Origin: Microbulbifer sp. SAOS-129_SWC
GTDB lineage: Bacteria > Pseudomonadota > Gammaproteobacteria > Pseudomonadales > Cellvibrionaceae
Assembly: GCF_039696035.1 (NCBI RefSeq)
Contig: NZ_CP155567.1
Span: 558,001-622,000 of the forward strand
DNA length: 64,000 bases
Reading direction: 5' to 3'
A program made the translations under genes and the position numbers. Numbering within the stretch: the first letter of the stretch is position 1; every line of letters starts with the position of its first letter. A model generated the notes under the pieces. The model searched no databases. It saw only the letters and a program-made list of their open reading frames with translations, and had not been told where the DNA came from. This document shows positions 48,354-56,662 of this stretch, piece after piece.

Positions 48354-48830
48354 TCAGACGATGGTCACAAGCGGCTGGTCGAACTCTACCGGCTGGCCGT
48401 CTTCCACCAGGATCTTGTCGATGGTGCCGGCTTTGTCCGCCTCGATCTGGTTCATCATTTTCATCGCCTCGACGATGCACACCACGTCGCCAACCTTGAC
48501 CTGCTGGCCCACTTTGATAAACGGCTCTGCGCCGGGGCTGGCGGCGGCATAGTAGGTGCCTACCATCGGCGATTTGATCGGGTGGCCGGTCAGTGCCGGT
48601 ACCGTGTCGCCGGCTTCCGCCGGTGCTGCGGCCGGCTGCGGGGCGGCTGGCGCGGGGGCCGGTGCCGGCGCCGGCATGGCGGGGGCGGCGAACATCGGTG
48701 CCGCCGCCTGCGCTGCACCGCTGATGCCGCGGCTGATGCGCACGGACTCTTCGCCTTCCTTGATTTCCAGCTCGCCGATATCCGATTCCTCGAGCAGTTC
48801 AATCAGTTTTTTAATTTTGCGGATATCCAT
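48354..48830 (-). CDS. accB: Acetyl-CoA carboxylase, biotin carboxyl carrier protein
   Basis: A 158-residue carrier. The N-terminal domain has [22 protein letters not shown], followed by an Ala/Pro-rich linker of about 35 residues and the C-terminal biotinyl domain. [13 protein letters not shown] carries the biotinylated Lys124. [21 protein letters not shown] is the typical biotinyl fold. It lies 43 bases downstream of aroQ and 16 upstream of accC. AccA and AccD are not in the window. Confidence 0.97.
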   Translation of the reverse strand: MDIRKIKKLIELLEESDIGELEIKEGEESVRISRGISGAAQAAAPMFAAPAMPAPAPAPAPAAPQPAAAPAEAGDTVPALTGHPIKSPMVGTYYAAASPGAEPFIKVGQQVKVGDVVCIVEAMKMMNQIEADKAGTIDKILVEDGQPVEFDQPLVTIV

Positions 48831-48873
48831 AGGTCTTCGCTCTCTATGTCTGTGTTGGGCAGTTACTAGTCAG

Positions 48874-49326
48874 TTATTGATTGGCGCCAGCACCGATCTG
48901 GTGAATGGCCGCCTGCACGGCCAGGGTGTAGCTCTGTGCGCCGAAGCCGCAGATCACACCCCGAGCCAGGTCAGATAAATAAGAATGGTGGCGAAAAGGC
49001 TCGCGCGCGTGGGGGTTGGACAGGTGCAGCTCGATAAACGGAATGGCCACAGCTGCCAGCGCATCGCGCAGTGCCACGCTGGTGTGGGTGAAGGCGGCCG
49101 GATTGATCACAATGAAATCCACGCCTTCGCCCATCGCCGCCTGAACGCGGTCGATCAACTCCGCCTCGCTGTTGCTCTGCAGGCACGCGAACTCGCAGCC
49201 GGCGGCCTCGCACTGCGCACGCGCCGCACTGTCGATCTCGGCGAGTGTGGTCGCGCCGTAGATTTGCGGTTCGCGGGTGCCCAGCAGATTGAGATTGGGG
49301 CCGTGTAGCAGCAGAATTTTTGCCAT
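48874..49326 (-). CDS. aroQ: 3-dehydroquinate dehydratase, type II
   Basis: A 150-residue enzyme of the shikimate pathway. [21 protein letters not shown] carries the active-site Arg and Tyr, [16 protein letters not shown] the active-site Asn and His, and [21 protein letters not shown] the end of the fold. It lies 43 bases before accB, a linkage common in gammaproteobacteria, and reads with accB-accC. The product supplies chorismate, the start of the trp pathway encoded elsewhere in this window. Confidence 0.96.
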   Translation of the reverse strand: MAKILLLHGPNLNLLGTREPQIYGATTLAEIDSAARAQCEAAGCEFACLQSNSEAELIDRVQAAMGEGVDFIVINPAAFTHTSVALRDALAAVAIPFIELHLSNPHAREPFRHHSYLSDLARGVICGFGAQSYTLAVQAAIHQIGAGANQ

Positions 49327-49566
49327 AGCTTGCTCTGAAGAAAAAGCGCGAAACGGTCACAAAAACCTGGCGAAAGTTGGCTAACTTGCTGACAACCGGC
49401 GAATTCCGGTGCCATTGCCTCAAGTTTGGGCGAGTTTGCCGTAAAAGTGACCCTGTGTCCATGCCTGAGCGCAAGGTTTGTTGATGTTAGACGGAGATGG
49501 GCGGCTTTTCGCGCACAGATTGCAGAAGTTACTCTATGGGCCTGTCGGATATGCCCCTCTAACTGG

Positions 49567-51402
49567 CTATAAAGGCGCACCGTCGGCGGCGGGGGTGTCG
49601 ATTGTGCCGGCAGTGGCGCGCTCTCCCTGCTGCGCAGCGGCGTTGAGCGCACGGATCAGGCCGTCGCGGGTGAGCACCTGGGGCAATATCTGCGGTTCCC
49701 CGCCGCCCGCGGGATAGAGCAAGTACAGGGGCACGCTGGTGCGACCGTAGCGGGCCAGCAGCTGACTGATTTCCGGGTCCTGGTTGGTCCAGTCCCCCTT
49801 CAGGGCGACGACGCCCAGCTGGTCGATGGTGTCGCTGACGGCGTCGCTGGACAGTACCGCCTTCTCGTTGGCGAGACAGGTGATGCACCAGGCCGCGGTC
49901 ATATTGGCCAGTACCGGGTGACCCGCATTGCGGGCATCGTCCAGGCGCGCGGCGGAGTAGGCCTGCCAGTAATCGGAGTCCTGCGGCGCGGCAGCGCGCA
50001 TGGTCGAAAGCTGTGGCAGCAACAGCAGGGCCAGCAGCAGTGCCGCCAGCGCCACGGCACCGCGCCCCCAGTGCCACTGGCTGCGCGGCCACAGCCACAG
50101 CGCGAAGGCCACCGCCACCGCGCCGCCGAGCGCCAGCGCCATGCCGTCGCTGCCGGTCTGGCGCCCCAGTACCCACAGCAACCACACCGCGGTCAGGTAC
50201 ATGGGGAAGGCCAGCAGCTGTTTGAGGCGGTCCATCCAGGGGCCGGGGCGCGGCAGGCGTTCAGCCAGCGCGGGAATATAAGTCAGTAGCAGGAAAGGTG
50301 CGGCCATACCTGCGCCCAGTGCGCCGAAAACGGCCAGCGCGAGGGCCGCGGGCTGGGTCACGGCATAGCCCAGCGCCGACCCCATTAACGGCGCGGTACA
50401 CGGGCTGGCCACCAGCGTCGCCAGTGCCCCGGTGGCGAAGGAGCCGCGCAGGCCCTGCTCGGCGCTGAGGTTGTGGCCGATGCCCATCAGGCGTGCGCCG
50501 AATTCGGTCAGCCCGGACAGGCTCAGGCCCATGGCAAAAAACAGGTAGGCCAGTGCCGCTACCAGCCACGGCGACTGCAGCTGGAAGCCCCAGCCGATTG
50601 CTTCGCCACCGGCGCGCAGTGCCAGCATCAGTGCGGCGATCAGCACGAAACTCAATACCACGCCGGCGCTGTAGGCCCAGCCGTGGGCGCGGCGCTGTCC
50701 ACCGTGCTGCGCGGCGTGGCTGATGGCCAGTACCTTGATCGACAGTACCGGGAACACACACGGCATCAGGTTCAGCAGCAGGCCACCGATAAACGCCAGC
50801 GCGATGGCCAGCGGCAGGGTCAGGTCGCCAGTTCCCGTAGTACCCGTAGTCGGTGCCGCCGACGCGCTGTTCGCCCGCGCCGGTGTGCCGGCGGTGGGTG
50901 CGGGTATCGGTGCGGCGCTGCCCGCGGCAGTATCGAGGCGGAAATAGCGCACCTGTGGCGGGTAGCACAGGCCGGCATCGGCACAGCCCTGATAGTGCAC
51001 TTCCAGTTCCTGCGGTCCCGTGCTCGCCGGCAGGGTCAGCGGGACTTCCAGCTGGAGCCGGTACACCTCGGTGTTTTTCTCGTAGTAATCGTCCCAGACG
51101 TTTTCGCCCGCGGGCAGTGCCAGTGTCAGCGGGGTCTTTTGTTCGCCGTCGATACGATAAATGGCGAGCTTGTCGCGATAGAGGTAATAGCCCTGCGCGA
51201 TCTGGAAAATGGCATCGGTGCCGCCGGGCTCGAACAGGAAATCCTGTTTGTAGGCCTGATCCACCGGCAGGAACTCGTCGGCCTCGGGCGTGCCAAACGA
51301 TTGGCTGGCGAAGGGATCCTGCGCGGCATAAGTGGTGGCGGCAAAGCAAAATACCAACGCTGCCACTACTTGGAGGAAATTTTTTCGGAAACTGTCGGTC
51401 AT
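49567..51402 (-). CDS. dsbD: Thiol:disulfide interchange protein DsbD
   Basis: About 611 residues that move electrons from cytoplasmic thioredoxin to the periplasm. A signal peptide is followed by an N-terminal DsbC-interacting domain with the cysteine pair in CADAGLCYPP. Eight TM helices carry the central CCP-like pair, with PCVFPVLSIKV near residue 220. The C-terminal thioredoxin domain has AWCITCLANE. GGDLTN-like repeats are absent. It is divergent from a lipoprotein gene and a PCuAC-type copper chaperone gene, and maturation of copper or cytochrome proteins is a plausible joint role. Start choice between ATG 51400-51402 and GTG 51409-51411 is open; neither has a good ribosome binding site. 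Confidence 0.95.
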   Translation of the reverse strand: MTDSFRKNFLQVVAALVFCFAATTYAAQDPFASQSFGTPEADEFLPVDQAYKQDFLFEPGGTDAIFQIAQGYYLYRDKLAIYRIDGEQKTPLTLALPAGENVWDDYYEKNTEVYRLQLEVPLTLPASTGPQELEVHYQGCADAGLCYPPQVRYFRLDTAAGSAAPIPAPTAGTPARANSASAAPTTGTTGTGDLTLPLAIALAFIGGLLLNLMPCVFPVLSIKVLAISHAAQHGGQRRAHGWAYSAGVVLSFVLIAALMLALRAGGEAIGWGFQLQSPWLVAALAYLFFAMGLSLSGLTEFGARLMGIGHNLSAEQGLRGSFATGALATLVASPCTAPLMGSALGYAVTQPAALALAVFGALGAGMAAPFLLLTYIPALAERLPRPGPWMDRLKQLLAFPMYLTAVWLLWVLGRQTGSDGMALALGGAVAVAFALWLWPRSQWHWGRGAVALAALLLALLLLPQLSTMRAAAPQDSDYWQAYSAARLDDARNAGHPVLANMTAAWCITCLANEKAVLSSDAVSDTIDQLGVVALKGDWTNQDPEISQLLARYGRTSVPLYLLYPAGGGEPQILPQVLTRDGLIRALNAAAQQGERATAGTIDTPAADGAPL

Positions 51403-51526
51403 CACAGCCACAGTGGTAAAAATTATTTATAGTCAGATCTCTGACTGCCGCGACGCGTGGCAGTTCGAGGCGCCGTGCCGCAGTATAGCCGCGAGTACGG
51501 TGCAAAAAAACAACAGTGGGGGAAGC

Positions 51527-52258
51527 TTGTCACAGTTTCAGCGTTCATCTGCGATCGGAGCCGCGTTGCTCCTGGCCCTGTGGTTGGGTGGCTGTGTCAC
51601 CACGCCGGCGCCGGTGCCGCGCGCGGTGCCGCTGCCCAAGCCGCAGAAACCCGCCGGCCCCACGCCGGAGGAAGTGCGCCAGCGCAATATCGCTTTCCTG
51701 CTCGGACGCGCCGAGCAAGCCCAGCAGCGCGGACACCTGACCCAGCCCGCCGGTGCCAGCGCCTATGATTACTACCTGCGGGTCAGGCAGCTGGATTCGG
51801 ATAACCGCCGCGCCCGCAGTGGCATCCAGTCGATCGTGATCGAGTTGGTGGCGCGGGCCCGCGACGCATTGCGGCGCCGCGCCTTTGGCGAGGTCAACGG
51901 CTACCTGCGCAGCGCCGAGGCGCTGGCCCCGGGCAGCCCGCTGGTGGCGGAAGTGCGGAAACAGCTGGCCCGCGAGCGCAGCCGCGCCGGCAGCCAGGTC
52001 CCCAGCGGTGATGAAGTGCCGCTGCCGGCGGGGCCGCTGGCGTCACGGGCCGAATCGGTGGTGCAATTGCTGCGTGGCGCCGCCGAGCGCATTCGCGTCG
52101 ATGGCCTGCGGGTCATTATTGTGGCCCGTAACGACGCCGAGGGCCGTTGGGTCTATCAGCAGTTGCGCGATGCAGTCATGGGTTACCGGGTGCGCGGCGA
52201 CATCCGCATCGGTTCGCCGCCGCGACTGATTCTGATGCAGCCGACCGGGGGCAACTGA
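51527..52258 (+). CDS. Putative lipoprotein of unknown function
   Basis: A 243-residue protein. The start is TTG 51527 with GGGGGAA before it, giving the signal peptide MSQFQRSSAIGAALLLALWL and lipobox LGGC, which would be lipidated at Cys23. A Pro-rich linker follows, then a helical region of about 90 residues with TPR-like spacing (AYDYYLRVRQLDSDNRRARSG), and a C-terminal alpha/beta domain of about 60 residues. I do not recognise a family with known function. One base separates its stop from the PCuAC gene, so they are co-transcribed. A role in envelope or copper-protein assembly is only suggested by its neighbours. Confidence 0.7.
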   Translation: MSQFQRSSAIGAALLLALWLGGCVTTPAPVPRAVPLPKPQKPAGPTPEEVRQRNIAFLLGRAEQAQQRGHLTQPAGASAYDYYLRVRQLDSDNRRARSGIQSIVIELVARARDALRRRAFGEVNGYLRSAEALAPGSPLVAEVRKQLARERSRAGSQVPSGDEVPLPAGPLASRAESVVQLLRGAAERIRVDGLRVIIVARNDAEGRWVYQQLRDAVMGYRVRGDIRIGSPPRLILMQPTGGN

Positions 52259-52259
52259 A

Positions 52260-52721
52260 ATGCAGCGATGGCAGTGGATAGCGGGTGTGCTGTTAGTGGG
52301 ACTGGCCTGGCTGGGGTGCGCCGCGGCGCAGGCCACAACCGCTCTGGATGTCAGTGGCTATGCGCGCGAAACCCCGCCCGGAGCGACAATGAGCGCCGCC
52401 TATTTATCCCTGCGTAATAGTGGCAAGGCACCACGCCGGCTTGTCGCGGTAACGCTGCCGGACCGCGACGGCGCCGCGGCGGCGCTGCACACTACGGTCG
52501 TCGACGACGGGATCAACCGCATGCGCCCGCTGGCGCAATTGGCCATTCCTGCCGGTGCTACCGTGGCGATGGCACCGGGTGGCGTTCACCTGATGTTGCG
52601 TGGTGTGCGATTACAAGCCGGCGAACAACTGTCGTTGCGCCTGCACTTTGCCAACGGCAGCGAGCGGAATATCCGCGTGCCGGTGCGCGGCCCACAGGGT
52701 GGCGGCCACAAGCACGGTTGA
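52260..52721 (+). CDS. PCuAC-type periplasmic copper chaperone
   Basis: A 153-residue secreted protein. A signal peptide (VLLVGLAWLGCAAAQA) is followed by a cupredoxin-like fold. The copper motif H-X10-M-X21-H-X-M is met exactly: His, ten residues, Met, 21 residues, then HLM. Members deliver Cu(I) to cytochrome c oxidase or to Sco. The C-terminus GGGHKHG may also bind metal. It starts one base after the lipoprotein stop and is close to dsbD, which may keep the chaperone or Sco cysteines reduced. Confidence 0.92.
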   Translation: MQRWQWIAGVLLVGLAWLGCAAAQATTALDVSGYARETPPGATMSAAYLSLRNSGKAPRRLVAVTLPDRDGAAAALHTTVVDDGINRMRPLAQLAIPAGATVAMAPGGVHLMLRGVRLQAGEQLSLRLHFANGSERNIRVPVRGPQGGGHKHG

Positions 52722-52845
52722 CCGGTCCGGCGGACTGACCGTCGCATGTATTGCCGGCGGCAGAGATCAAATTCACTAATCCCCGAACCGCGCGACACCG
52801 GCTTCGCGATGCGGGGAGACGACGAGAGAACAACAGGAGGATTCA

Positions 52846-53412
52846 ATGAAAAAACTGCTTACGATTGTGGGCGCCTGTGCCCTGGCCGCCTGCGCCCACA
52901 GCCCGCTGCAGATTCAGGTGCGCCCGCAAGTGCAGGTGGCGCCGGACAATATCGGTGCCGGGCGCACCATTAGCGTTCAGGGTGTCAACAAATTACCCGG
53001 CGGCGGCCTCGGCTCGCTCGGCGGCATCTACTCGAACTCGTCGCAGGTGCGCCTGGCCAACAATGTCGAGGATGCCATGGCGACCTCCCTGCGCGACGGC
53101 TTCACCAGCTGGAACTTCCGTCCGGTCGACGGCAACGCGCAGGTGCAGGTGACCGCGAACCTGACCGGCCTCAGTTACAACAGCCCCAATACGCTGGTGA
53201 CCAGCAAGGTGGATACCACCGCTGAGGTGCAGCTGGCGGTAAAAATCGGCGGTGCCACTTACTATGGCAACTACCGCTCCAAGGGGCGCGATCGCAACCT
53301 GATCAACCCGAACAAGGACGAGGTCGAATCGCGCGTCAACAACCTGTTGAGTGTGACGCTGCAGCGCGCCTTCGCCGATGAGAAGCTGAAAAATTTCTTG
53401 CGTACCCACTGA
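52846..53412 (+). CDS. YajG-family lipoprotein
   Basis: A 188-residue lipoprotein with signal peptide MKKLLTIVGACALAACAH and Cys16 in the lipobox (LAAC). The mature part (PLQIQVRPQVQVAPDNIGAG, SLRDGFTSWNF, RSKGRDRNLINPNKDEVESRVN) matches the YajG family of outer-membrane lipoproteins, whose function is not established. CAGGAGG precedes the ATG at good spacing. It stands alone after the PCuAC gene. The 221 bases that follow, up to the diguanylate gene, hold no gene. Confidence 0.88.
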   Translation: MKKLLTIVGACALAACAHSPLQIQVRPQVQVAPDNIGAGRTISVQGVNKLPGGGLGSLGGIYSNSSQVRLANNVEDAMATSLRDGFTSWNFRPVDGNAQVQVTANLTGLSYNSPNTLVTSKVDTTAEVQLAVKIGGATYYGNYRSKGRDRNLINPNKDEVESRVNNLLSVTLQRAFADEKLKNFLRTH

Positions 53413-53633
53413 GGAGTGTGCAACTTAGGCTACCTGGCCTGCGGTGACAGCGGGAAATTTCCTCCAACAAACGGTGTTGGTGAGCACGGAAGGCTCCAGA
53501 TTTTGAATGACTGTGCGGGTTTGCATGATGGAGCATGCAGGTTCGCAGCGATGTCGCATGACGCCCGATAGCGGTATCCATAATATGGGCCCCCGGGGGA
53601 TGACATCGGGCCACGAGACGCGAGCTTGACGCT

Positions 53634-55412
53634 TTGACTGAGTTTGATCCGAAATCTGTCGAATACGTCGGCCTGCTGGAGCAGGTCGCGGACGAGCTGA
53701 TGCCGGGCGCGGAGCTCAGCCTGGCCGCGGCGGAGGCGGCACTCGGCGAAATTGCCGACGGTGTGATCGTCACTGACGCCAGCGGCCGCGTCACCTACAG
53801 TAATCCGCTGATCAGTGAAATGACCGGTGATCTGGTGGGCCTGCTGCCCGGCCAGAAGCTCAATGACACCCTGCTGCTTTACGACCGTGACGGCGCGCGC
53901 TTGCCGCCGATACTGCCGGATGACGACGGCGATGCCGCTGCGGCCCTGCCCGCCAAGCGCGAATTTGCCGCCTGCCTGTTGCGGCCCGAGCGCGAGCCGC
54001 AACTGCTGGATATCTCGGTGCAGGTGCAGGCGGTGTGCGATGGGCCGAGGCTGCAACATTATGTTCTGGTACTGCGCAATACCTCCGCCGCACGCCGTAT
54101 CTCCTCCCGCCTCAGCTGGCAGACCAGCCACGACCCCCTCACCCGCCTGCCCAACCGCCAGTACTTCGAAAGCGAACTGCAATTGGCGGTGACCCAGTGC
54201 CTGGATCGGCGCCAGCATCATGTACTGCTGTACCTGGATGTCTACCAGTTCAAGGTGATCAACGACACGCTCGGCTACGCGGCCGGCGATCAGCTGCTGG
54301 TGCAGCTGGTGACGCAGCTGCAGCGCTGCCTGTCGAGTGCCGACCTGTTTGCGCGGGTGGGCAGTGACGAATTCGCCATACTGCTGCGCGACTGTACCGT
54401 GGAGGAGGCGCGTCGGGTGGTGGTGCGCCTGCGCGAGGCGGTGCAGAAGTTTGCCTTCCACTGGGAGGGCAACGACAGCCGTGTGGCGATTTCCATCGGT
54501 GCGGTGGCGGTGGACCGCCACGCGCCGCCGGCCGGCCAGCTGCTCGCGTCCGCCAACGACGCCTGCTGCGCTGCCCGCGACCAGGGGCGCAATCGGGTCA
54601 AGCTGTTCAGCGATTCGCGCAAGGTATTGGAGAAGCGCCGCCAGACCACCTGGGTGGCGGAGATACACGCGGCCCTGCGCGAGGACCGCCTGCTGCTCTA
54701 CCGCCAGCCGGTGGTGGCGCTGCGGGACCATCTGCGGGTGCACCACTACGAGATACTGGTGCGCATGCGCGGGCGCGACGGCAGCGTGATTTCGCCGGGA
54801 TTGTTCCTGCCCGCGGCGGAGCGCTACGGCCTGATCGAAGAGGTGGATCGCTGGGTGATCCGCCGGATTTTCGGCTATATGGCCCGCGAACAGCGCCACA
54901 CCGGCGGGGGACTCAGTTACGCGATCAACATTTCCGGGCTCAGCCTCGGCGATGAGACGTTTGCCGACTTCGTCCTGCACGAACTGACGGAGGCCGGCGT
55001 TGCGCCTTCGCGGGTGCAGTTCGAGATTACCGAGACCAGTGCCATCAACAACCTGGAGCGCGCGCTGATCTTTATCCACAAGCTGCGCGCCGCCGGCTGC
55101 AGCTTTGCTCTCGACGATTTTGGTCGCGGTGTTTCGTCGCTGGCCTACCTGCGCCAGTTGCCGGTGGACTACCTGAAGATCGACGGCAGTTTCGTGCGCA
55201 ATATGCTCGACGACGAGATCGACAGCGCCATGGTCAGCACCGTCGACCACCTGGCCAAGCACATGGGCATCAGCACCATCGCCGAATATGCGGAGACGCC
55301 GGAGCTGCTGGAAAAGCTGCGCCTGATGGGCGTGGATTACGCCCAGGGTTTCGGTATCGCCGCCGCCTCCAGCCTGCCGGAAATCTGCGATCCGCGCTCC
55401 CCGCAGTCCTGA
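53634..55412 (+). CDS. PAS-GGDEF-EAL cyclic-di-GMP signalling protein
   Basis: A 592-residue cytoplasmic protein. A PAS-like segment (about residues 35-155, GVIVTDASGRVTYSNPL) is followed by a GGDEF domain whose signature is GSDEF at 243-247, and by an EAL domain with EIL at 373-375. EAL-domain metal and catalytic residues are otherwise present: NISGLSLGD, EITETSAI, DDFGRG and KIDGSF. The GGDEF change may abolish synthesis, so a phosphodiesterase or sensor is more likely than a cyclase. The start is TTG 53634, with no good ribosome binding site; an ATG at 53700 would remove 22 residues. No membrane segment was seen. Confidence 0.93.
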   Translation: MTEFDPKSVEYVGLLEQVADELMPGAELSLAAAEAALGEIADGVIVTDASGRVTYSNPLISEMTGDLVGLLPGQKLNDTLLLYDRDGARLPPILPDDDGDAAAALPAKREFAACLLRPEREPQLLDISVQVQAVCDGPRLQHYVLVLRNTSAARRISSRLSWQTSHDPLTRLPNRQYFESELQLAVTQCLDRRQHHVLLYLDVYQFKVINDTLGYAAGDQLLVQLVTQLQRCLSSADLFARVGSDEFAILLRDCTVEEARRVVVRLREAVQKFAFHWEGNDSRVAISIGAVAVDRHAPPAGQLLASANDACCAARDQGRNRVKLFSDSRKVLEKRRQTTWVAEIHAALREDRLLLYRQPVVALRDHLRVHHYEILVRMRGRDGSVISPGLFLPAAERYGLIEEVDRWVIRRIFGYMAREQRHTGGGLSYAINISGLSLGDETFADFVLHELTEAGVAPSRVQFEITETSAINNLERALIFIHKLRAAGCSFALDDFGRGVSSLAYLRQLPVDYLKIDGSFVRNMLDDEIDSAMVSTVDHLAKHMGISTIAEYAETPELLEKLRLMGVDYAQGFGIAAASSLPEICDPRSPQS

Positions 55413-55434
55413 TTCCTCTGCAAACCGGCCGCCG

Positions 55435-56430
55435 TTAAGCCGGCGTCAGCAGCTCTGCGTGCTGCTCCGCGCGCAGCCGCGGGCCGTATTGGCTCACCAC
55501 CTGGGCGGCGGCGCGGCAGGCCAGCTCACCGGCCTCGGAAAATGGTTGTTCGCGGTTGAGGCCGTAGAGGAAGGCGCCGGCAAACATGTCGCCGGCACCA
55601 TTGGTATCGATGGCGTGTACCTTGGGGGCGTTCACCCGGTGCTGGCGTTCGCCGTCCCACAGCAGTGCGCCGTCGCCGCCGAGGGTGATGGCAAAACTGC
55701 GGCAGTAGTCGCGCAGCGCTGCGGCGGCGGCATCCACCGACTCGGTGCCGGTGAAGGCGAGCGCCTCGTCGCGATTGCAGAACAGCAGGTCGACCCCGGC
55801 GCCGATCATTTCCTGCAGGCCGTCGCGGAACAGATGCACCATGGCGGGGTCGGAGAGGCTGAGCGCGGTTTTTACGCCACACTGCTCCGCCTGCTTGCGC
55901 AGGGCGATGGCGGCGGCGCGTCCGCTGCTTGAGGATACCTGGTAACCCTCGATGTAGGCCCAGCGCGATGCGCGCAGCGCCTCCAGGTCCAGCTCTGCTA
56001 CCGACAGCTGCTCGCTGATGCCGAGATAGGTATTCATGCTGCGTTCGGCATCGGGGGTGATCAGCACCAGGCATTTGCCGGTGGTGCCGCCGTCGGCTCG
56101 CTGCAGCGCGGCCGGGTAGGCGACACCGGCGCTGGCCAGGTCGGCGCGGTAAAAGTCGCCGTTGTCGTCGGCGGCCACCTTGCAGGAATAGAAGGTGCGC
56201 AGCCCGAAGTAGCTGGCGGCGATCACGGTGTTGGCGGCGGAGCCGCCACAGGCACGCTTGGCGGTGACCAGATGGTCCCGCAGGTCTGCAACCAGTTGCT
56301 GCTGGCGCGCATCGTCCACCAGCGTCATGACTCCCTTGTCGACGCCGAGCGTCTGCAGGTCGCGGTCGCTGACTTCGATTTCCGTGTCGAGCAGGGCGGC
56401 GCCGATGCCGTAGAGATCATACTGTTGCAT
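55435..56430 (-). CDS. Adenosine kinase-like PfkB family sugar kinase
   Basis: A 331-residue ribokinase-fold enzyme. The N-terminal YGIGAALLDTEIEV, the substrate-facing GGSAANTVIAASYFG, and the C-terminal DTNGAGDMFAGAFLYGL (anion hole and catalytic Asp) show it is active-type. It resembles proteobacterial proteins annotated as adenosine kinase, but ribokinase-like kinases are hard to separate by eye, so the substrate is inferred. The ATG at 56428-56430 has GGAGG upstream. It lies between the cyclic-di-GMP gene and mrcB and is not obviously co-transcribed with either. Confidence 0.85.
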   Translation of the reverse strand: MQQYDLYGIGAALLDTEIEVSDRDLQTLGVDKGVMTLVDDARQQQLVADLRDHLVTAKRACGGSAANTVIAASYFGLRTFYSCKVAADDNGDFYRADLASAGVAYPAALQRADGGTTGKCLVLITPDAERSMNTYLGISEQLSVAELDLEALRASRWAYIEGYQVSSSSGRAAAIALRKQAEQCGVKTALSLSDPAMVHLFRDGLQEMIGAGVDLLFCNRDEALAFTGTESVDAAAAALRDYCRSFAITLGGDGALLWDGERQHRVNAPKVHAIDTNGAGDMFAGAFLYGLNREQPFSEAGELACRAAAQVVSQYGPRLRAEQHAELLTPA

Positions 56431-56662
56431 GGAGGATCCTTGTTGTCGGGCTGATTGCGTTACCGGCGCATTATGGCCGCCGGCCGGCCAAGTGCAAGAC
56501 GCGGGGTTTGACTTGCGCGGCGCAGACCTTATAAAAGCCCGGCATATAGCGCGCAATCATGGCGCATTTGTGACCAACTGTTGCAGGTTTTGGTCAAATC
56601 TCCGGTGCGCCCCGCAGCGCCCCCTATCTATAGTTGTTTGAAAACCTCGGTACAGCATTTAT

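Noticed and set aside
53413..53633. A cyclic-di-GMP riboswitch upstream of the PAS-GGDEF-EAL gene
   Set aside because: I looked for the GEMM core motifs and tetraloop receptor and found no match in these 221 bases.
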